A stretch of DNA of 64,000 nt from Clostridia bacterium (GCA_030524345.1 JAUNGP010000002.1:62001-126000), one strand, 5' to 3'. Shown: positions 46,651-57,124, counted from the first letter of the stretch. Program-made: numbers and translations. Notes: generated by a model from the letters alone, not told the origin.

Positions 46651-48180
46651 TCAATAATTTTTAGTAATTTTTTTCAATGTTGTTTTTAATATACCTATAT
46701 AATATTTAAATTCATTGGTTCTATAGAACAATATTACATAGAATATATTTGGAACTACAATGCAAATTATAGCATTTATGAATAGGGTTATAAATAAATT
46801 AGATATATTTATTTTACTAGTTATTATAGCTGTGATAGCAGTTACAATTATAGATATAATAAAATACTTCAGATGTTCTCTAATAAATTCAGCATACCTT
46901 CTATGAAATAATTTCTTATATACAAATATTGGATAACTATATAGAAATAATACCATAGAGCTTAAAGATGTACCAATAAATATACCAATAAGTCCAAACA
47001 TTTTTGCTAGTATTATCGAAGCAACTATATTTATAACAGATTCTATTATTGGCACAAATCTATCCTCATAAAATATACCTGCTGCTTCTTTAAAAGTATT
47101 ACTTGTGGCTCTCATACCTTGTATATAAAAATTAATAATCAAAACAATTATCACTCCGTAAGGTAATAAGTACTCTTGTCCCATCCATAATGTTATAAAT
47201 GGTTGTAATAAACATAACAAACATGTTCCGCAAAAACAATATAGCCATGAATTTAAGAACAACATTTTATGATATATATCAAATGATTTGTTTCTATCAT
47301 TTTCTATTAACAAATTTCCGATAGTTGCAATGATAGAATTAAATACTTGTCCTAATAAATTAGTTAATGCATTTATAATCATACTATAATTTGAATATAA
47401 ACCAACTGCAATTACTCCTATTGCATTAGAAATAATTATATTGTCTGTTCCCAAGACTAGTGAACCACCTATTCTATGAAATAAAAGTCCCTTAACCTTA
47501 TGTAATATATCTAATCTTAGTTCAGAACTTATATTTTCGTTTACTTTGTCTAGTATAAAAGGATACTTTTTATTAGCTATTACGGAAATAACTATATTTT
47601 CTAATAGCCTAAAGACAATTTTTATCATTAGATATAATAAATAATTTTTAGTTAAAAGAAGTAACGTGACTTCACAAATATTCATTAAAACTATATATCC
47701 TATATGTACTAGATTAATTATATAAGTTTTTTGGTCTGCATATAAAATTGATCTTTTATATGTTAAAAGATATGATGCAACAATATCGATTAATGCCAAT
47801 AAAAATAATAAATATAAGTTCTCTGATATAGTAATTTCTCCTACAATATACTTCATAAACGGCATAACACTTAATCCTAAAACAAATATTATACTAGCAA
47901 TTATTCTATAGGTTTTTTTATAAAATCGCATTAAAATCGTTATTTCTTTTTCATTATGCTCAGCAACAGGTTTATATAAATGATATATAATTGCTGATCC
48001 AAATCCCAATTCCACAACTGCTAATATCGAAAGTATATTGCTAAATAATCCATTGAGTCCTAAATATTCATTTCCTAATGAAATTACAAATATTTTCTGT
48101 ACCAAAAATCCAACTAGAATTGTAATAATATTCATTATTGTCGCTACCACTGCATTTTTTATTGAATTACTTGATCTCAT
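46651..48180 (-). CDS. polysaccharide flippase, Wzx/MATE-like
   Basis: 509 residues with about 14 membrane segments, starting MRSSNSIKNAVVATIMNIITILVGFLVQKIFV, as in the oligosaccharide-lipid flippase family. The second half mirrors the first. It would move undecaprenyl-linked repeat units across the membrane. It is the last gene of the exopolysaccharide operon. Confidence 0.9.
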   Translation of the reverse strand: MRSSNSIKNAVVATIMNIITILVGFLVQKIFVISLGNEYLGLNGLFSNILSILAVVELGFGSAIIYHLYKPVAEHNEKEITILMRFYKKTYRIIASIIFVLGLSVMPFMKYIVGEITISENLYLLFLLALIDIVASYLLTYKRSILYADQKTYIINLVHIGYIVLMNICEVTLLLLTKNYLLYLMIKIVFRLLENIVISVIANKKYPFILDKVNENISSELRLDILHKVKGLLFHRIGGSLVLGTDNIIISNAIGVIAVGLYSNYSMIINALTNLLGQVFNSIIATIGNLLIENDRNKSFDIYHKMLFLNSWLYCFCGTCLLCLLQPFITLWMGQEYLLPYGVIIVLIINFYIQGMRATSNTFKEAAGIFYEDRFVPIIESVINIVASIILAKMFGLIGIFIGTSLSSMVLFLYSYPIFVYKKLFHRRYAEFIREHLKYFIISIIVTAITAIITSKINISNLFITLFINAIICIVVPNIFYVILFYRTNEFKYYIGILKTTLKKITKNY

Positions 48181-48248
48181 TTTTTCCCAACTTTCTTGTT
48201 ATAAACTTTTGTTTTATTTACTTATATAAAAACAAATAATTACCTTTG

Positions 48249-48782
48249 TCAAATGATATACCCCTCATTTGATTCCAAATCCTTATTCATTTGAACTTTT
48301 TTCTCTGTGGATATATTATTTATTTTATATTCTTCATTATAATATATACCTTTTTCTTTTTTTGACCTGTGCTTATTTAAAAAAACATCTAACTTACAAA
48401 TTGGTACGGCTGGATTACCTGCATAAACCAAACCACCTTCTAAATCTTTAGTAACAACACTTCCTGCTCCTATAATAACATTATCATTAATGTATACCCC
48501 TGGTAAAATAATAGTTCCTGCACCAATAAAAACATTATTACCAATTTTGGTCTTAGCCACTTTAGTATAACCTAAAAATTTTTTCATTGAAGCATCATGA
48601 GCAAGAATATGTACATATGGTGCCAATGTTACATTATTGCCAATTGAAATTAGCCAACAGTGACCTGGATCAATTATAACACCATATTGAACATCAAAAT
48701 TGCTTCCATATGTTAATCCATTCTTTTTTAGTTTTGCCAAATCAATTGTCCCTCTGATCTTTGCTTTTACTCTTTCTAGCAT
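48249..48782 (-). CDS. hexapeptide-repeat O-acyltransferase
   Basis: 177 residues. Left-handed beta-helix hexads are visible: IGNNVTLAPYVHIL, TKIGNNVFIGAGTIILPGVYINDNVIIGAGSVVTKD, and the closing GNPAVPIC. This is the WcaF/CysE-like group, which acetylates sugars in capsule and EPS. It overlaps the end of the GT2 gene by 41 nt. Confidence 0.88.
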   Translation of the reverse strand: MLERVKAKIRGTIDLAKLKKNGLTYGSNFDVQYGVIIDPGHCWLISIGNNVTLAPYVHILAHDASMKKFLGYTKVAKTKIGNNVFIGAGTIILPGVYINDNVIIGAGSVVTKDLEGGLVYAGNPAVPICKLDVFLNKHRSKKEKGIYYNEEYKINNISTEKKVQMNKDLESNEGYII

Positions 48783-49788
48783 AACTTTTCCCTCCCATAT
48801 TTTTTAAAAACAAAATAAAACTCATATAAATAAAAAAGAATAAATACAATTTATGCTTCATTAGAAATACCTTAATTTTTATACTTAATTTATATCTTTT
48901 TAAACTAGCGCAAATAAAAGTTTCTTCTAAGTTATACATTTTTATCAAATCTCTAATATCATTGCTATTATTAAATTTATTGATTGCCATATATCTTTCG
49001 ATCATAGTTAATATGTCTATTATATATTTTTCACTTAGTGCATCTATGACCATTATATCTTCTCCGAATATCTTTAAAATCATCTTTATGCTTAAACTAT
49101 AAACTGATGTCAAGTTTGCGAAACCATTTTTTATCAATCCACTAGATAAGCTACCACTATTGTATATTTTATAAAAATATATCGATTTCTCAATCAACGA
49201 AATATTTCTACAATTACATAGATAATTTAAATTAAATAAAAAATCTTCACCTAAATTTATCTCTTCTTCGAATTTAAAATCAATAAGCTTTCTCTTATAA
49301 CATTTTGCCCAAGGACTATTAAAAAAACAATTTAAATATAAAGAAGGAAATATTTTTTTGAACTCTTCTATATTATAAGTTTTAATATCTGCTTGAATTA
49401 TTTTTTCTATAGTATTTCCATTTTCATAGCAACATGTATAATTTCCTATACAAAAATCTACATGTGACATTCTATCTATAAATACATCACATATATCAGA
49501 TCTCAAACAGTCATCAGAATCCAAAAATATAACATAATCACCTTCAGCTACATCTAACCCCTTATTTCTTGCACTTGATACACCACCATTATTCTTATCA
49601 ATTATTTTTATTCTATTATCATATAAATATCTCTGACAAATAGCTAAAGTATCATCTTTTGAACCATCATTAATAATTATTAATTCCCAATTTTTATATT
49701 TTAAATTTAGAACTGATTCTATGGCTCTATGTATGGTAAATTGAGCATTATATGCTGGCATTATTATAGAAAATTTACAATTTTTCAT
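48742..49788 (-). CDS. glycosyltransferase family 2
   Basis: 348 residues. GT-A fold motifs: FSIIMPAYNAQFTIHRAIESVL, IIINDGSKDDT, ARNKGLDVAEGDYVIFLDSDDCL (DxD metal site). A C-terminal hydrophobic stretch (LYLFFFIYMSFILFL) may touch the membrane. It adds one sugar to the lipid-linked EPS unit. Confidence 0.92.
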   Translation of the reverse strand: MKNCKFSIIMPAYNAQFTIHRAIESVLNLKYKNWELIIINDGSKDDTLAICQRYLYDNRIKIIDKNNGGVSSARNKGLDVAEGDYVIFLDSDDCLRSDICDVFIDRMSHVDFCIGNYTCCYENGNTIEKIIQADIKTYNIEEFKKIFPSLYLNCFFNSPWAKCYKRKLIDFKFEEEINLGEDFLFNLNYLCNCRNISLIEKSIYFYKIYNSGSLSSGLIKNGFANLTSVYSLSIKMILKIFGEDIMVIDALSEKYIIDILTMIERYMAINKFNNSNDIRDLIKMYNLEETFICASLKRYKLSIKIKVFLMKHKLYLFFFIYMSFILFLKNMGGKSYARKSKSKDQRDN

Positions 49789-50981
49789 TGATCCACCTCA
49801 TCACTTTCATCTATATATTCTAATAGATATGGCAATTCAAATATCATATAAATAAATGGAAAATAAAGTTGTATTTCAGTTATGCAACCAATCAAAATTG
49901 ATATAATAAATACACAGATAAGATTATTATTTTTACTCATGCTCTGTGATTTTAATTTTAAGCAAGAAAAATAAAATGAAATTATCAATATTATCATGCC
50001 AATATAACCGCTCATTAATCCTATATGAAGCCAATGATTATGGGCTGGTTTTAAAATTCCATAAATATTGACAGTTGATTCTAAACCATATCCTAACAAA
50101 GGATTTTGATTTAACTTATTTACGGCACATTCCCATATATATGTTCTTCCACTTAAAGTAATATCCTTATTTAGTAAGTTGGCTATAAAAGAAACTATAC
50201 TAAACGAATCGCCTATTAAAGTCATGGAAAAATTAATAATCATAATACTAATAAAAATTATGCGAATATATTTATTTAATTTCTTATCTTTCCTTAAAAC
50301 AAATAATATGTATAAAATAAGCGTTATAAAGACCTCAATTATTCCAGTTACAACCCATTCGGAAATTAGAGAATATAGACCTAAAATCAAACATATAACT
50401 GTTTTTAATGAAAATTTATCATTGTTGTTTATATTATCATCTATAAAATTAAAAAGAAAACTTGGAATTATTACTAAAGAAAATCCAGTTCTTAATCCAA
50501 ATAAATAAACATTTCCATTTTTTGACATAGGTATTAAACCATTAGGAAATAAAACTAAAGTTAAAAAATTTAGGATGACCATAAAAGTAAAAATACTACT
50601 GATTCCACTAATACTTTTTTTATAATTAACTTTTAAGGCAATATCAATAAATGAAATCATGCCTAGTGACTCTAACAAATAATAAATACTTTCAGAGGTA
50701 TGTCCCCCCAGTAAAGGAGAAATAATATAATTCCAAAAACTAAACAAAATCATCATTATAAAAAATTTAGATTTATTTTTAGAACAAATATTTATAAAAA
50801 ATAGCATTAAACATTCAATAGCTAAAATGACATTAGTAATTTCTGCTAAACATGGTATACAATTAAATGCTTCTGACTTAAAAAATGGAAATAGCAACAA
50901 ACTAACTAAGAATTTAGAAGAAAATATTTTTTCTATTAACTTAATATCACCCTTTTTTATTTCAAAGCCTAATCTATTCAT
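49785..50981 (-). CDS. O-antigen ligase/polymerase-like membrane protein (Wzy)
   Basis: 398 residues with about 10-11 membrane segments and a periplasm-facing loop ending LGYGLESTVNIYGILKPAHNHWLHIGLMSGYIGM. The HNHWLH element matches the conserved His region of the Wzy_C/WaaL family. It would polymerise the repeat units. It is coupled to neighbours by short overlaps. Confidence 0.87.
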   Translation of the reverse strand: MNRLGFEIKKGDIKLIEKIFSSKFLVSLLLFPFFKSEAFNCIPCLAEITNVILAIECLMLFFINICSKNKSKFFIMMILFSFWNYIISPLLGGHTSESIYYLLESLGMISFIDIALKVNYKKSISGISSIFTFMVILNFLTLVLFPNGLIPMSKNGNVYLFGLRTGFSLVIIPSFLFNFIDDNINNNDKFSLKTVICLILGLYSLISEWVVTGIIEVFITLILYILFVLRKDKKLNKYIRIIFISIMIINFSMTLIGDSFSIVSFIANLLNKDITLSGRTYIWECAVNKLNQNPLLGYGLESTVNIYGILKPAHNHWLHIGLMSGYIGMIILIISFYFSCLKLKSQSMSKNNNLICVFIISILIGCITEIQLYFPFIYMIFELPYLLEYIDESDEVDQ

Positions 50982-52176
50982 CGTTTATTCCTCTCATTTC
51001 ATAACTATCAAGTAAGTCATAATATTGACTGATTTCTTCTTGATTTCCATATTCATTCTCCTTTAAGAAATTAATATATCTTTCTTTATTCTTCAACATT
51101 TTTTCAATCCCATCAGCAATTGCTGTATAATTCATTTCAACTATTAATCCTTCTTCTTCCCTGATTTGATCACCTACAGTATCATAATTTGTTACAATAA
51201 TGGGCCTTCTTAGGATCTTTGCTTCGTCTAGTACCATAGATTTTCCTTCATATCTTGAGGTCTGTATTATAATGTCTGCATTTTTCATATATACATATGG
51301 ATTTTCTTTAGAACCAATAAATTCAATAAATTCATCCACATTATATTTCTTGGCCATTAGCTTTAAATTCTTCCTTAATTCTCCATCTCCTAAAATAAAC
51401 CATTTAAATTTTAATCCCCTGCTTTTTAAAACTGCCGTTGCTTGTATTGCCATATCAAATCCCTTAAGATAAACTAATCTTCCAACAGAAACAAACTTAA
51501 ACCCTTCAAATTCAAATTCCTTTGGATAGTATGTATTGGCTAAAGAAGTAATAGCTCTAGAATTAGTTAAGTTAGGTAATGTGACTATTTTATCTAAAAC
51601 CTCTGGGAACAATTTAGTTAATACATTTTTACATTCATTTGAAATAGTTACAATCTTGTCAACTTCTTTAAAATAACTTAAATCGTATTCAAGATCTGCC
51701 TTTATTTTAGAATAATCAGTATGTATCCATGCTATTTTTTGTTCAGATTTTACTTTATCAACCAAATAATACAAAGTTTCACCTTCAAGATATGAAATTG
51801 CTATGTCATATTTTATATTGAAATCAGGAATCACTTTTTTATAGAACTTTTTCCATCGATATTGGCCTTTTTGAAACCCGGATCTCGTACAGATTTTCGA
51901 ATACACTGTACCAAATAAATGAATAAAAGTATAATATAATTTTTTAAAACCAATTGAATTCTTTAATGAGTCGCTATACATTAAATGTAAAATATCACAG
52001 TCTGATCTTAAATTAACTTGTTCTGGAATTTGTCCAAGAAAAAGCCCTCTCTCTTTAAAAAGTATTAAATCTACTTCAAATTTTTCATAATCAAATAACT
52101 TTAAAAGATTTATAAGGCTTCTTTCTCCTCCACCATTATCAAGACACCCCATTATAAATAATATTTTTTTCTTCAT
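50974..52176 (-). CDS. glycosyltransferase family 4
   Basis: 400 residues from the ATG at 52176, chosen because AGGAAAAG lies upstream (an ATG at 52200 lacks a site). GT-B motifs: FIMGCLDNGGGERSLINLL near the N terminus, FVSVGRLVYLKGFDMAIQA, and the donor-site E(x7)E in YEGKSMVLDEAKIL. It is a retaining transferase of the EPS pathway. Confidence 0.9.
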   Translation of the reverse strand: MKKKILFIMGCLDNGGGERSLINLLKLFDYEKFEVDLILFKERGLFLGQIPEQVNLRSDCDILHLMYSDSLKNSIGFKKLYYTFIHLFGTVYSKICTRSGFQKGQYRWKKFYKKVIPDFNIKYDIAISYLEGETLYYLVDKVKSEQKIAWIHTDYSKIKADLEYDLSYFKEVDKIVTISNECKNVLTKLFPEVLDKIVTLPNLTNSRAITSLANTYYPKEFEFEGFKFVSVGRLVYLKGFDMAIQATAVLKSRGLKFKWFILGDGELRKNLKLMAKKYNVDEFIEFIGSKENPYVYMKNADIIIQTSRYEGKSMVLDEAKILRRPIIVTNYDTVGDQIREEEGLIVEMNYTAIADGIEKMLKNKERYINFLKENEYGNQEEISQYYDLLDSYEMRGINDE

Positions 52177-52225
52177 ATTAATACTTTTCCTTTCGTGCAA
52201 CTAATTTAATTCTTTTGACTATACA

Positions 52226-53242
52226 TTATAATTTACCATCTACAAGCATTCCGTAAAAAGTTTTTTTACCATCTTTTTCTTTAGGAAAAGATTGCTTCCA
52301 CGTTAATTTAAATAATATTGTATCTTTTGATAACTTTTCCCACAACTGTTGCTCATAAGGTTCTTGCAATATTTTAAATAATTCATCACACTCAGGATTA
52401 CTATTTGGTATCGCTTCAAAAGCTTCAGCAATAGCTTTATCATGTCTTTGTGCAAGTACTATTAGATAGTCAGTTAAAAGATAATCTATTATTTCATTGT
52501 TTTCACTCCAATATTGTAATAAAAAATCTCTAATAACAGCAAATATTTTTCTATTTTCATAATTACACCCCAATGAATAATTTGCAAAGTATCCGCAAGC
52601 AACTGAACAATGACCATAATCTGGTCTTTTAATAGACCATAATGGATAATTAAAATATTCTTCAATTTTGGGACTATTACAAAAAAATGTAGAATCAAGC
52701 CATATTCCACCATAATTAGCTAATATTTCAAGTCTTAGCAAATCAGAATAATGTGTTCTTGAAATGATTCCCTTCTTCTTTTTTTCCTCAATCCAATCAG
52801 GAAATTTTACATACTCATGATAGTTTTCTTCAGTAAGAATAATTATCTCATGTTGCTTTATATATTTTTTTATGGAATTTATACAACTTCTCACTATTTC
52901 TGGTGCATTTTCCACACCTTGCCACCAGCATATCCAAATCTTATCTTTTAACTTTTTATCTGAATCTATTAACTTTACATTGTCAAAATCATAATCTTTT
53001 ATAAAATTTGAAAAATCCTTTTCTATATATTCCATCATAACTTCATGTTTTTTCATTAGCCTTTTTGTAATTTTTTGTGACTCTTCATAAGAATTATGGT
53101 TCATTATTTGAATATCTACCTTTGCTATTAATGTTGAGAAAGCTTTTCTCCAAGAGGTTTTTTGGGCAATTTTTTTCGTTGCACTTAATTCCTCAAAAAT
53201 CCTATGTTTAATTCTTTTTAGATTGTTATGTTTATTTCTCAT
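52226..53242 (-). CDS. capsular polysaccharide synthesis glycosyltransferase (Caps_synth type)
   Basis: 338 residues from the ATG at 53242, which has GGAGG 9 nt upstream and lies 1 nt after the previous stop. The core reads IWICWWQGVENAPEIVRSCI, then SRTHYSDLLRLEILANYGGIWLDSTFF; the DxT/S form replaces the usual DxD. This matches the Caps_synth/OCH1-like group. The donor sugar is unknown. Confidence 0.87.
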   Translation of the reverse strand: MRNKHNNLKRIKHRIFEELSATKKIAQKTSWRKAFSTLIAKVDIQIMNHNSYEESQKITKRLMKKHEVMMEYIEKDFSNFIKDYDFDNVKLIDSDKKLKDKIWICWWQGVENAPEIVRSCINSIKKYIKQHEIIILTEENYHEYVKFPDWIEEKKKKGIISRTHYSDLLRLEILANYGGIWLDSTFFCNSPKIEEYFNYPLWSIKRPDYGHCSVACGYFANYSLGCNYENRKIFAVIRDFLLQYWSENNEIIDYLLTDYLIVLAQRHDKAIAEAFEAIPNSNPECDELFKILQEPYEQQLWEKLSKDTILFKLTWKQSFPKEKDGKKTFYGMLVDGKL

Positions 53243-53243
53243 C

Positions 53244-54377
53244 TTACTTGTCCTCCATAATACTTTTATACAGATCAAAGTAAAAATTTTCTAATACTTT
53301 ATGAGTATTTTTGATATCATAATTATTATCAATAGCATCATTGCGTTTGTTCACTCTTTTTAAATCCTTTACCTTTATGATTTCCTGTGCCCACTCAAAA
53401 GGAGAATTATCCAAAGATACAAATTTAGTTTTTTCATTAAATTTTGCTTCTTTGGGAACTCTATCTGAAAAAAAACATGGTAAATCAGAAAATTGAGCCT
53501 CTATTCCTACCAACGGAATTCCTTCAAAAAGTGAAGGTAGTACAAAAACGTCCATGGCTTGGTATAATTCTGATACATCATTTCTACTTCCCAAAAATTT
53601 AATTTTTTCTTCTAAGCTCTTGCTTTTTACATATTCCTTAATTTCTTCTTCCTTTTCTCCCATTCCTACAATTAATAACTTAGATTTGGAATATATTCTG
53701 ATTATTTCTTCAAATATATCAATTAAAAATTTGTGATTTTTTGGATAACATATTCGACCAATATGTCCTACGACAAATTCATCATCAATATTTAATTCTT
53801 TTCTTTTTAACTTTCGTATTTTTTCAACATAATAAAATTTTGATGCATCTACTGCATTTGAAATTATTTTGAATTTTCTCCCTTTAAATAAAAATTTCCC
53901 AGCTTCATATCCACAAGCCAAATTATGTGTTGATACTTTATTTATTTTCATTCTATAGTACTGTTTAAGTAAATATTTAAAATCCTTGTCAATCGACGTA
54001 CTATGGCTGTGTGCTATTCTTATAGGAATATTATTTTTTTTAGCTGCAAGCAAAGGAATATAACTCATTGCATCAATATGAGAATGAACTATTTTGTATT
54101 CTGGATGTTCCAAAAAGAATTCTTTCATCCATTTAAAATATTTTGGATAATTTTGAGGATATAATCTTGGTGCATAATATACTCTTCCGCCAAGTTTTAT
54201 TATCTCTCCATCATAATCACTTTTATATGGTCTATGTGTCAAAAAATCAAACTGTATCTTATCTCTATCAATATTTCTATAATAATTCATTAGCATAGTT
54301 TCTAGTCCAGCTCGATGCATATCATTAACACATTGCAATATTCTTATTGGCTCTTCTTTTTCTTTCACTAATTTCAC
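53244..54377 (-). CDS. glycosyltransferase family 4, EpsF-like
   Basis: 377 residues. RILQCVNDMHRAGLETMLMNYYR at the N terminus and FVLPSLFEGIPLVGIEAQFSDLP near the C terminus are typical of EpsF/EpsD-like GT4 enzymes. It overlaps the previous gene by 4 nt. Confidence 0.92.
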   Translation of the reverse strand: MKLVKEKEEPIRILQCVNDMHRAGLETMLMNYYRNIDRDKIQFDFLTHRPYKSDYDGEIIKLGGRVYYAPRLYPQNYPKYFKWMKEFFLEHPEYKIVHSHIDAMSYIPLLAAKKNNIPIRIAHSHSTSIDKDFKYLLKQYYRMKINKVSTHNLACGYEAGKFLFKGRKFKIISNAVDASKFYYVEKIRKLKRKELNIDDEFVVGHIGRICYPKNHKFLIDIFEEIIRIYSKSKLLIVGMGEKEEEIKEYVKSKSLEEKIKFLGSRNDVSELYQAMDVFVLPSLFEGIPLVGIEAQFSDLPCFFSDRVPKEAKFNEKTKFVSLDNSPFEWAQEIIKVKDLKRVNKRNDAIDNNYDIKNTHKVLENFYFDLYKSIMEDK

Positions 54378-55510
54378 CTACTCTTATATAGCTTTAATGT
54401 ATCTTCAACCACTTTATCCCAATTATATTTTTCTAATACATATTCTTGAGCTTCATTTTTATATTTTTTAACAATATCAGTATTATCTATCAAGTATTGT
54501 AGTTTATCTTTTAAATCTTCTACATTAGATTTTTTAAAAGTAATTCCCTTATTTTCTATTACTGTTTGGCACTCAGGTATATCTGATGTTAAACAACAAT
54601 TTTTATAGCTCATCGCTTCTAGTAAAGATAGTGGCATCCCTTCTAAGTCACTAGGTAATGTATATATATATGCATTGCTATACAATTCTTCTAATGCTTG
54701 TCCTTGAATAAAGCCAGTAAATATTATGTTCTCATAATCTTTGGATGAATCAATTAATTTTTGGTAGTAAGAACTAGTATCACTTGCTCCACCAGCAATT
54801 ACCAATTTTTTATCTGTTTTTATTTGTTTATATGCATCTATTAAATAATGAATCCCCTTTTCAGGAACTATTCTTCCCAAGAATAATATATAATTATCTT
54901 TTTTCAAATTGTACTTTTCTTCTAACATTTTAGTTTGTTTTATTTCAGGTTTATTTACCCCATTGGGTATAAAATGTGTATCTCTATTATATGCTTCTAA
55001 AAAATACTTTTTTACATTTTCACTTAATACTATTATTTCATCTGCATATTTGACTGCCATTTTTTCACCAAACTTAATATAATTTGTAGCAAAGCTTCCC
55101 CATTTTGCTCTTTGCCAGTCTAGTCCATGTATTGTAACTATGATTTTCTTTTGACTAAAGAACTTTATTATAGGTAGCATAGTACTCGGTCCCTCTGCAT
55201 GAAAATGAACTATATTATTTTGAGAGAAGAGTATTTTTATACTTCCAAAAAAGGACGATGTCATAGCCGCCAATCCTTTTTTATCTATTGTGAATACCTT
55301 TTTTAATTTAACGCCATTATATTCTTTAATTTTTTTTACCTTCTGATCCTTATCTAAAGCGTGTTTCCCAGAACGGTTATAACATGTAACATCTATTCCT
55401 CTTTCTACCATTCTAGTAGAAAGTTCTTCGACAACAATTTCCACTCCTCCCTCTCTAGAGGGAATATGCTTATGTCCAATCATTGCCACTTTTAGCTTAT
55501 TATCTTGCAT
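54374..55510 (-). CDS. glycosyltransferase family 4
   Basis: 378 residues. The N terminus VAMIGHKHIPSREGGVEIVVEEL is that of rhamnosyl/galactosyl GT4 enzymes. The donor region is LFLGRIVPEKGIHYLIDAYKQ and LPSDLEGMPLSLLEAMSYKN (E(x7)E). It overlaps the sugar transferase stop by one base. It probably adds the second sugar. Confidence 0.92.
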   Translation of the reverse strand: MQDNKLKVAMIGHKHIPSREGGVEIVVEELSTRMVERGIDVTCYNRSGKHALDKDQKVKKIKEYNGVKLKKVFTIDKKGLAAMTSSFFGSIKILFSQNNIVHFHAEGPSTMLPIIKFFSQKKIIVTIHGLDWQRAKWGSFATNYIKFGEKMAVKYADEIIVLSENVKKYFLEAYNRDTHFIPNGVNKPEIKQTKMLEEKYNLKKDNYILFLGRIVPEKGIHYLIDAYKQIKTDKKLVIAGGASDTSSYYQKLIDSSKDYENIIFTGFIQGQALEELYSNAYIYTLPSDLEGMPLSLLEAMSYKNCCLTSDIPECQTVIENKGITFKKSNVEDLKDKLQYLIDNTDIVKKYKNEAQEYVLEKYNWDKVVEDTLKLYKSR

Positions 55511-56235
55511 TATTCTGCTCCATCCTTTTTAACAACTACACCTATGGTTTTAAAAAGTAGTCCCATATCATTTGCAAATGATTTATTTTCGTTGTATTCC
55601 ATATCAAATTTCATTCTTTCTTTAAAAGTTGTGTTTGACCTACCTGATACCTGCCAAAGTCCTGTTATTCCTGGCTTTGATTCTATAATTGTATTATAGT
55701 ATTCCCCCATATCTTCCTTTTCTCTTGGCAAATATGGTCTAGGTCCCACAAGTGACATATCTCCTTTTAAAACATTGATTAGTTGTGGTAGTTCATCAAT
55801 GCTTGTTTTTCTTAAAAAATTCCCAAGTTTTGTTATTCTGGGATCATTTTTTAATTTCTTATTAATTTTATATTCTTTTGCTGCCTCCTCGTCTATTGCA
55901 AGTAGTTCAAATAGCTTTTTATCTGCATCTGGTACCATAGTTCTAAATTTATATATTTCAAAAAGTTTTCCATTCTTTCCAATTCTTTGTTGCTTAAACA
56001 TAGCAGGTCCTTCTGAATCTTTACGTATTGCCAAAGTAGTTACAAGAAATACAGGTGAAAGTATTGTAAGTGCAATAGATGATGCAGTTACATCTAATGC
56101 CCTTTTAAAAAAATCATATGAACTTTTTACCTCTACATTTTTTTCTTCAAATTTTAATACATTGTTACTAGGTATCTTAACAGGACTATCAACACTTAAA
56201 TATTTAAAATTCCCCTTCTCTTTTGTAAATGCCAT
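55510..56235 (-). CDS. undecaprenyl-phosphate sugar phosphotransferase (initiating)
   Basis: 241 residues. One hydrophobic segment (ALDVTASSIALTILSPVFLVTTLAIR) is followed by the conserved GPAMFKQQRIGKNGKLFEIYKFRTM, then TSIDELPQLINVLKGDMSLVGPRPY and KPGITGLWQVSGRS. This is the short WcaJ/EpsL-type enzyme that places the first sugar phosphate on the lipid carrier. Confidence 0.95.
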   Translation of the reverse strand: MAFTKEKGNFKYLSVDSPVKIPSNNVLKFEEKNVEVKSSYDFFKRALDVTASSIALTILSPVFLVTTLAIRKDSEGPAMFKQQRIGKNGKLFEIYKFRTMVPDADKKLFELLAIDEEAAKEYKINKKLKNDPRITKLGNFLRKTSIDELPQLINVLKGDMSLVGPRPYLPREKEDMGEYYNTIIESKPGITGLWQVSGRSNTTFKERMKFDMEYNENKSFANDMGLLFKTIGVVVKKDGAE

Positions 56236-56246
56236 AATGGATCCTC

Positions 56247-56762
56247 CTATTTTTTAAAATACAAACAATTCTTTTTAAAAATCTGATAAACCATTATAAA
56301 TAATATTAAACCTGTCATTATGCCCAAAGTATCTATTCCAACATCTACTATGCTACTTGTCCTCCCTGGAACAAAAATTTGATGGAACTCATCAGATATT
56401 GCATATAATATTCCTATTATCATTGTTAATATGGCATATTTCATATTTACAAATATGTAAAAAAATATAGACAGAAGTACTCCACCTACTAAGTATAAAA
56501 AATAATGAGCATTTTTCCTTACTACACTTTGTATATTTGAAGGATAGTTATACACATTATTCACATCCTGCTCTTCCTCTTCCCTAATCTGTAACTGTTC
56601 TAAATCCTTTTCAGAAGAAATAACTGTATTAATTTTATTAATTACTATTCCACTAGTTCTATTAGATTCCTTTCCATTTTGACTCGAAAACAGGAAAACA
56701 ACTATCATCCAACTCAAAACTAAAAAAGTAGAACTTATTTTTAATAATCCCTTAATTTTCAC
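56247..56762 (-). CDS. VanZ family membrane protein
   Basis: 171 residues with about four to five membrane segments. The VanZ core is visible: FSSQNGKESN, VRKNAHYFLYLVGGVLLSIFFY, and YAISDEFHQIFVPGRTSSIVDVGIDTLG. VanZ-like proteins are often found at the start of polysaccharide or glycopeptide-resistance loci; the role is unclear. First gene of the EPS operon. Confidence 0.9.
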   Translation of the reverse strand: MKIKGLLKISSTFLVLSWMIVVFLFSSQNGKESNRTSGIVINKINTVISSEKDLEQLQIREEEEQDVNNVYNYPSNIQSVVRKNAHYFLYLVGGVLLSIFFYIFVNMKYAILTMIIGILYAISDEFHQIFVPGRTSSIVDVGIDTLGIMTGLILFIMVYQIFKKNCLYFKK

Positions 56763-57045
56763 TATATTTTCCCCATAATATAAATAACAAGGTATAACAT
56801 ATTTAAAAATGTTATATCACTTTTTTTGACGATTTTTATTCTACCACTTACCTTATAATAAGTCAATAAAATTTGTCGTATTTTGTAATAAAAAATCGCT
56901 TAGTATCAAGCTTTTCCAATATTATGTAACATATTTGTAACACAATATATTTATTTCAATAGTATGTAAAAAGTAACAATTTTTCAATTTTTTTGATTAA
57001 AAATATTTACTAATAAAAAAAGATATGTTATAATAGCAGAGTAAT
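56763..57045. other. spacer between the EPS operon and the tRNA
   Basis: No gene is seen. It holds the presumed leftward promoter region of the EPS operon and the rightward tRNA promoter. Confidence 0.4.
57006..57034 (+). promoter_or_regulatory. tRNA promoter
   Basis: TTTACT, 17-bp spacer, TATAAT, ending 11 bp before the mature tRNA. Confidence 0.7.
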
Positions 57046-57120
57046 GGCCCCTTGGTCAAGCGGTTAAGACGCGACCCTCTCAAGGTCGAATCATGGGTTC
57101 GATTCCCGTAGGGGTCACCA
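57046..57120 (+). tRNA. tRNA-Glu (anticodon CUC)
   Basis: A 75-nt cloverleaf: acceptor GGCCCCT with AGGGGTC, anticodon arm CGACC/GGTCG around loop CTCTCAA, T arm with GTTCGATTC, encoded CCA. The CUC anticodon reads GAG; clostridia usually rely on a UUC isoacceptor, so this is a second, specialised tRNA-Glu. Prophage-type genes begin right after it, so it is a plausible attachment site. Confidence 0.95.
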
Positions 57121-57124
57121 TTAT

